From assembly GCA_041940305.1 (NCBI GenBank), contig JBGTSJ010000008.1:1-64000 (forward strand): a DNA stretch of 64,000 nt, in the 5' to 3' direction. A program made the position numbers and the translations under genes. Source of the DNA: JBGTSJ01 sp041940305 (lineage in GTDB: Bacteria; Planctomycetota; Planctomycetia; Planctomycetales; Planctomycetaceae). Shown piece by piece: positions 60,477-64,000 of this stretch (position 1 is its first letter; each line of letters starts with the position of its first letter). The notes below the pieces were generated by a model, which was given only the letters and a program-made list of their open reading frames with translations, searched no databases and was not told the origin of the DNA.

Positions 60477-61151
60477 TCACTCTGCGGGCACGTTCCGGCG
60501 CATCCATTCTTCTGCGCTGTCGGCGGGTTCGAACGACCGGACGCGCTGGGACAGGCGTTCCTGGGCGCGGCGGATCTGCCGGGAGACCATCGGACTCTCG
60601 ATTGGTTTGTCCTCTTTCATTCCAAGCTGCCGCAGCAGTTCCTGCACGCGCGGTCCGGCGAAAATGTTCATCAACGGCTCGTCGAGTGACGCGAAGGGCT
60701 GCACGCGGACCCGCATCGGAACAGTGGCGGCAAAGGCCAGCAGCCGCTGTTCGGCGTCCCGCAGGGGATGCGCTTCCGGCACGACGATCGTCAGCCGCTC
60801 CGCCGACGGGGGCAGCGGTGGGCGATCGGCTTCCTCCGCGATGAGCAACGCCGGCAGCGGGGCGACGAGGACGGTGCACTGGTGTGCTTCAGGGAGCAGG
60901 CTGGGGAGTTCCTCGCCAGTCACTCCGCGGCTGAGCGTCTCGACCTTGAGGCTGCGTTGAGCGAGCCGGTCCTGCAGCGCACGGAGCGTGGCCGGGAAGT
61001 AGGCGGCGATCAGCACCCGTTCTCCGGCGTCGATCCGCTCGGCGGCCAACTCCGTCAGTGCGTTCCACTTCGGCGTCGACGTGATATAGACGCGATCGGG
61101 CTCCGGCTGAAACCCCGGCTGCCGGTGGAAAAGCCAGTTGAGAAGCCCCAT
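60477..61151 (-). CDS. Stand-alone SecA NBD2-like protein lacking ATPase motifs
   Basis: A 224-residue protein whose pieces align in order with the second nucleotide-binding domain of SecA. DRVYITSTPKWNALTEL corresponds to the SecA linker D-x-V-Y-x-T-x-x-x-K. GERVLIAAYFPATLRALQDR corresponds to the GxPVLVGTxSIExSExLS strand-helix. MNIFAGPRVQELLRQLGMKE and KPIESPMVSRQIRRAQERLS correspond to the FGxxRIxxxMxxLGxxExEPIExxMVSRAIExAQ end. The motor sequences TNMAGRGTDI and QLRGRSGRQGD have no counterpart, and there is no Walker A domain. It may be a decayed or repurposed SecA fragment. ATG 61151 is preferred to 61196. Confidence 0.65.
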   Translation of the reverse strand: MGLLNWLFHRQPGFQPEPDRVYITSTPKWNALTELAAERIDAGERVLIAAYFPATLRALQDRLAQRSLKVETLSRGVTGEELPSLLPEAHQCTVLVAPLPALLIAEEADRPPLPPSAERLTIVVPEAHPLRDAEQRLLAFAATVPMRVRVQPFASLDEPLMNIFAGPRVQELLRQLGMKEDKPIESPMVSRQIRRAQERLSQRVRSFEPADSAEEWMRRNVPAE

Positions 61152-61305
61152 CCGCTGAATCCTCTGGTCATACTTCGTGGTCCGCGGTCCTGGCACGACG
61201 GTTCCGAGTGTAATTGGTTCTCAATCGTCCGCTACCCGCTACACTGGGCGATCCTGCGAGCGTCGCCGAGCCACCGGCGTCCTGCAGTGCGACGTACTCC
61301 GCCAG

Positions 61306-62244
61306 ATGACGGCCGACAGTCAGCCAGAAACTCCGCTGCCCCTCCGCATGCCCGAACTGAACGGCGTCCCGATCGACGACACTTTCGCCGAAGCGTTCTC
61401 GATGACGGGGACGCGGGTCGTGATCACGGCTGCTACGCAGCGGTGGGCGCATATCGCCGCGACGCAGATGACGGGTTTCGCGACGAGCGTGATCGCCTGC
61501 GATTGCGAAGCGGGGATCGAGCGGATGCTGACCGCCGATGAGACGCCGGACGGGCGTCCGGGCTGCTCGGTGCTGATGTTCGCATTTAATCGCGAATCAC
61601 TGGCGTCGGCGGTCGTCAATCGCGTCGGTCAGTGCGTACTGACCTGTCCCACGACGGCCTGCTACAGCGGGGTGGATTCGGCCGAGAAGGACAAGCAGAT
61701 TTCCATCGGCGGGGCGATCCGCTACTTCGGGGACTCGTTTCAGTTCTCCAAGAAGCTGGAAGGGCGGCGTTACTGGCGGCTGCCGGTGATGGACGGCGAA
61801 TTCGTCTGCGAGGACCGGTTCGGCACGTTCAAGGGGGTCGGCGGCGGCAACCTGCTGCTCTGCGGCGTGGATCAGCCCGCCACACTCGCCGCGGCGGAGA
61901 CGGCGATCCTGGCGATGCGGACGATCCGTTCCATCATCATGCCGTTTCCGGGAGGGCTGGTGCGGTCCGGCAGCAAGGTGGGGTCGCGGTACAAGAAGCT
62001 GAAGGCCAGCACGAATGATGCGTTCTGTCCCACGCTGCGTCCGCTGACCGAATCGGCGATTCCCCCGGACTGCAATGCCGTGTACGAGATCGTCGTCGAC
62101 GGAGTCGCGTTCGAAGACGTGCAGGCCGCACTCCGCGCCGGACTGCATGCCGCCTGCGCCCGACCCGGGTTGAAGCTCGTCACCGCCGGCAATTACGGTG
62201 GCAAGCTGGGCAAGCATCATTTCCACCTGCGCGACCTTGTGTGA
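61306..62244 (+). CDS. ftr: Formylmethanofuran:tetrahydromethanopterin formyltransferase
   Basis: A 312-residue enzyme that transfers formyl groups between methanofuran and tetrahydromethanopterin. Signatures are LNGVPIDDTFAEAFSMTGTR, SVIACDCEAGIERML, GQCVLTCPTTACYSGV, IGGAIRYFGDSFQFSKKLEG and AGNYGGKLGKHHFHLRDLV at the C-terminus. In bacteria this protein belongs to the H4MPT-linked C1 oxidation pathway of methylotrophs and many planctomycetes, where it serves in formaldehyde oxidation. The core begins at the ELNGVPIDDTF region, so the first 15 residues are extra; a later start is possible. No other H4MPT gene is in the window. Confidence 0.95.
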   Translation: MTADSQPETPLPLRMPELNGVPIDDTFAEAFSMTGTRVVITAATQRWAHIAATQMTGFATSVIACDCEAGIERMLTADETPDGRPGCSVLMFAFNRESLASAVVNRVGQCVLTCPTTACYSGVDSAEKDKQISIGGAIRYFGDSFQFSKKLEGRRYWRLPVMDGEFVCEDRFGTFKGVGGGNLLLCGVDQPATLAAAETAILAMRTIRSIIMPFPGGLVRSGSKVGSRYKKLKASTNDAFCPTLRPLTESAIPPDCNAVYEIVVDGVAFEDVQAALRAGLHAACARPGLKLVTAGNYGGKLGKHHFHLRDLV

Positions 62245-62252
62245 GTCGACGG

Positions 62253-64000
62253 ATGGCGACGGCCGCGGTTTCTTCCTCCACTCGAGCTGCGCCGGCCGAC
62301 GGCTTCGCGGCGACCGCGTGCCGCCTGATCATTCTGCTGGCGACCGCGCTGACGATCGCCCGCCTGGCCGAAGCGGATCCGCTGCAGAGCGCCAACGACC
62401 GCTCCCGCTGGTCCACAGTGCGTGCGCTGGTGGAACAGGGGACGTACCGTATCGACGACGTGCGTGAGATTCCCGGCTGGGACACGATCGACCTTGTGCG
62501 GCACGAGGGGCACTTCTACTCCACCAAGCCTCCGCTCCTCTCGACGCTCGTCGCCGGGCTGTATTCGGGAGGACGGGCTGTGTTCGGCTGGAACATGCAC
62601 GCCCGGCTGCACGAGACAACGCGGCTGATCCTGCTCGTTCTGAACGTGCTGCCGATGACGGTTGCGCTGCTGCTGTTTTCGCGACTGATCCGGCGGTATA
62701 CGACTTCGGGCGTTACGTCGATCTTCGTCACTGCGTGCGCGGCGTTCGGCACGCTGCTGTCGCCGTTTCTGGTCACGCTCAATAATCACACGCCGGCGGC
62801 GACGGCAGTCATGTTCGCGCTGTGTGCCGCAGTGCCGATCGTGGCCGACGGCGAGCGGCAGTGGTGGCGGTTCGCGCTGGCCGGGTTCTGGTCGGCGTTT
62901 GCTTTCACGAACGAGCTGCCGGCTGCGGCGTTCGTGGCGGCTCTGTTCGGCATTCTGGCCTGGCGGGCGCCGCAGCGCACGTTGCTGTGGTTCGTTCCGG
63001 CGGCGCTGATACCGGTGATCGCCTTCTTCGCCATGAATCAGCAGGTGACCGGCGGCCTGATGCCGTTTTATTCTGCTTATGGTTCGGAGAAGTACGAGTT
63101 CGTGCATGAGGGCGTGCCGAGCTACTGGATGAACCCGCGCGGGCTCGACCGGGCGCGAGACTCGTTTCCAGTGTATTTGCTGCACTGCACGGTCGGGCAT
63201 CACGGCGTCCTTTCCCTCAGCCCGATCTTTCTGTTCACGCTGGCGGGGTGGTGCGTGGCGATGGGCCGCCTGTCGCGCCGCTGTTTGAGGGATCGCTGGA
63301 GCGTGCTGGGGGCGGCCGATCTCAACTGGGTTCATGCCGTCGGACTGGTGCTGACGGCCGTGGTGTTCGCGTTCTTTCTTTCACGCACCGAGAATTACAA
63401 CTACGGCGGCGTGAGCGTCGCCCTGCGATGGCTGCTGTGGCTGGTTCCGTTCTGGCTGCTGGCGATGCTGCCGGTGATGGGGCAGCGGACCGCCGCCAGT
63501 GCTCCTGAGACCGCGCCGTCCATTGCAGCGTCGGCCGACTGTGCACCCTGCGGACACATCCGGACCGCGATCGGTGCGGGGACGCTCGCCGTGTCCGTCT
63601 TCTCAGCGTGGTATCCGTGGGACGGCCCGTGGCGGCAGCCCTGGATCTTCACGCTGATGGAGAACGGCGGCTGGATCGACTACAGCGATCCGCGGCCGCA
63701 GCTGGAACGCCCGCTGAAGACCTGGGTGTCGCAGTTGCCCGCCACGGCCACGCGACGGGACGACTACTGGATTGAGTTCTCGGGGACGGACATTAACGGA
63801 GAGCGCATCGAGTTGCGGCTCGCCGACGGCGGCTCGGCCGGAGCGAATCGCGAGTTGCGGGTCGTGGATGTCACGCACCGGCGCGGCGGGTCCGAACGCA
63901 GCGAGCGGTACTGGATTGATGCCGACGCGTTCGCCGCCGGAGTCGAGCCGGCGCAGTTTCTCGTACGGCCGGAAGGGGAACCCTCACCAGAGGAACGGTC
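62253..64000 (+). CDS. Large polytopic membrane protein, N-terminal part (runs off the window end)
   Basis: At least 582 residues from ATG 62253, eight bases after the ftr stop, still open at the edge. A cytoplasmic start is followed by ACRLIILLATALTIARLAEA and a periplasmic loop NDRSRWSTVRALVEQGTYRI with FYSTKPPLLSTLVAGLYSGG, resembling the N-terminal region of ArnT/PMT-type glycosyltransferases. Eight or more further hydrophobic segments follow, then a soluble C-terminal region (TLMENGGWIDYSDPRPQLER). It is probably a membrane glycosyltransferase-like protein of planctomycetes, not assigned more closely. The spacing suggests translation together with ftr. Confidence 0.7.
   Translation, partial: MATAAVSSSTRAAPADGFAATACRLIILLATALTIARLAEADPLQSANDRSRWSTVRALVEQGTYRIDDVREIPGWDTIDLVRHEGHFYSTKPPLLSTLVAGLYSGGRAVFGWNMHARLHETTRLILLVLNVLPMTVALLLFSRLIRRYTTSGVTSIFVTACAAFGTLLSPFLVTLNNHTPAATAVMFALCAAVPIVADGERQWWRFALAGFWSAFAFTNELPAAAFVAALFGILAWRAPQRTLLWFVPAALIPVIAFFAMNQQVTGGLMPFYSAYGSEKYEFVHEGVPSYWMNPRGLDRARDSFPVYLLHCTVGHHGVLSLSPIFLFTLAGWCVAMGRLSRRCLRDRWSVLGAADLNWVHAVGLVLTAVVFAFFLSRTENYNYGGVSVALRWLLWLVPFWLLAMLPVMGQRTAASAPETAPSIAASADCAPCGHIRTAIGAGTLAVSVFSAWYPWDGPWRQPWIFTLMENGGWIDYSDPRPQLERPLKTWVSQLPATATRRDDYWIEFSGTDINGERIELRLADGGSAGANRELRVVDVTHRRGGSERSERYWIDADAFAAGVEPAQFLVRPEGEPSPEER

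Overview
The window is a contiguous, GC-rich chromosomal segment with dense, mostly single-gene or two-to-three-gene transcription units on both strands. The gene content points to a planctomycete. It carries a PSD1/DUF1549-DUF1553 cytochrome-like protein followed by a DUF1501 protein, a DUF1559 prepilin-like protein with its small lipoprotein partner, a DUF1080 glycosidase, a HYExAFE-type protein, a DUF6655-like lipoprotein, an HTH-REC response regulator, and the tetrahydromethanopterin-linked formyltransferase Ftr. No rRNA or CRISPR array is visible. Two tRNA genes are present (Thr-CGU, Leu-UAA).

Layout. 1-12 kb: start of acs, lipoprotein, frame-shifted SDR gene, HD-GYP phosphodiesterase, HYExAFE protein, DUF1080 hydrolase, GlnE with an ACT-like insertion, PAP2 phosphatase. 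12-18.6 kb: DASS-type permease, methyltransferase, then an apparent peptide-modification locus made of a small precursor-like protein with eight Cys-Gly-His-X repeats, a terminator-like hairpin, an ABC exporter and a DUF692/MNIO-family enzyme. 18.6-21.3 kb: cysS with an altered KMSKS loop, and an M50 protease. 21.4-23.3 kb: a retron, with two structurally matched msr-msd RNA units each behind its own promoter-like sequence, then the reverse transcriptase. 23.4-33.8 kb: a two-component pair, mnmG, a Cys-rich secreted protein, an aminotransferase, an EamA transporter, two paralogous lipoproteins and a DUF2752 protein. 34-40.6 kb: PSD1/DUF1501, DUF1559 and the two tRNAs. 41.2-42.8 kb: a lower-GC patch with a SUKH (SMI1/KNR4) protein and two small membrane proteins. 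42.9-64 kb: cdd, VOC, DUF1802, gpsA, an RluA-type synthase, a large metzincin-like protease, a PP2C phosphatase, an isolated phage portal gene, a CtBP-like dehydrogenase, an epimerase, an esterase, DUF1207, comM, a SecA-NBD2-like fragment, ftr and the start of a large membrane protein.

Two systems stand out. One is a candidate RiPP locus at 14.77-18.55 kb (possibly including the methyltransferase at 13.98 kb): the CGHX-repeat protein would be the substrate, the MNIO enzyme would modify its cysteines, and the ABC protein would export it. The other is the retron with a duplicated non-coding RNA. The two copies keep the a1/a2 stems, the msr hairpin and the 3' part of the msd nearly unchanged, but carry different, self-complementary msd stems. 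No effector gene adjoins the reverse transcriptase.

Intergenic regions also hold two kinds of dispersed repeat. One is a set of long imperfect inverted repeats with purine-rich arms sitting at gene ends. The other is a roughly 37-bp element found four times, one copy of which has expanded into a 19-bp tandem array. All functional assignments rest on reading motifs by eye; no database search was run.
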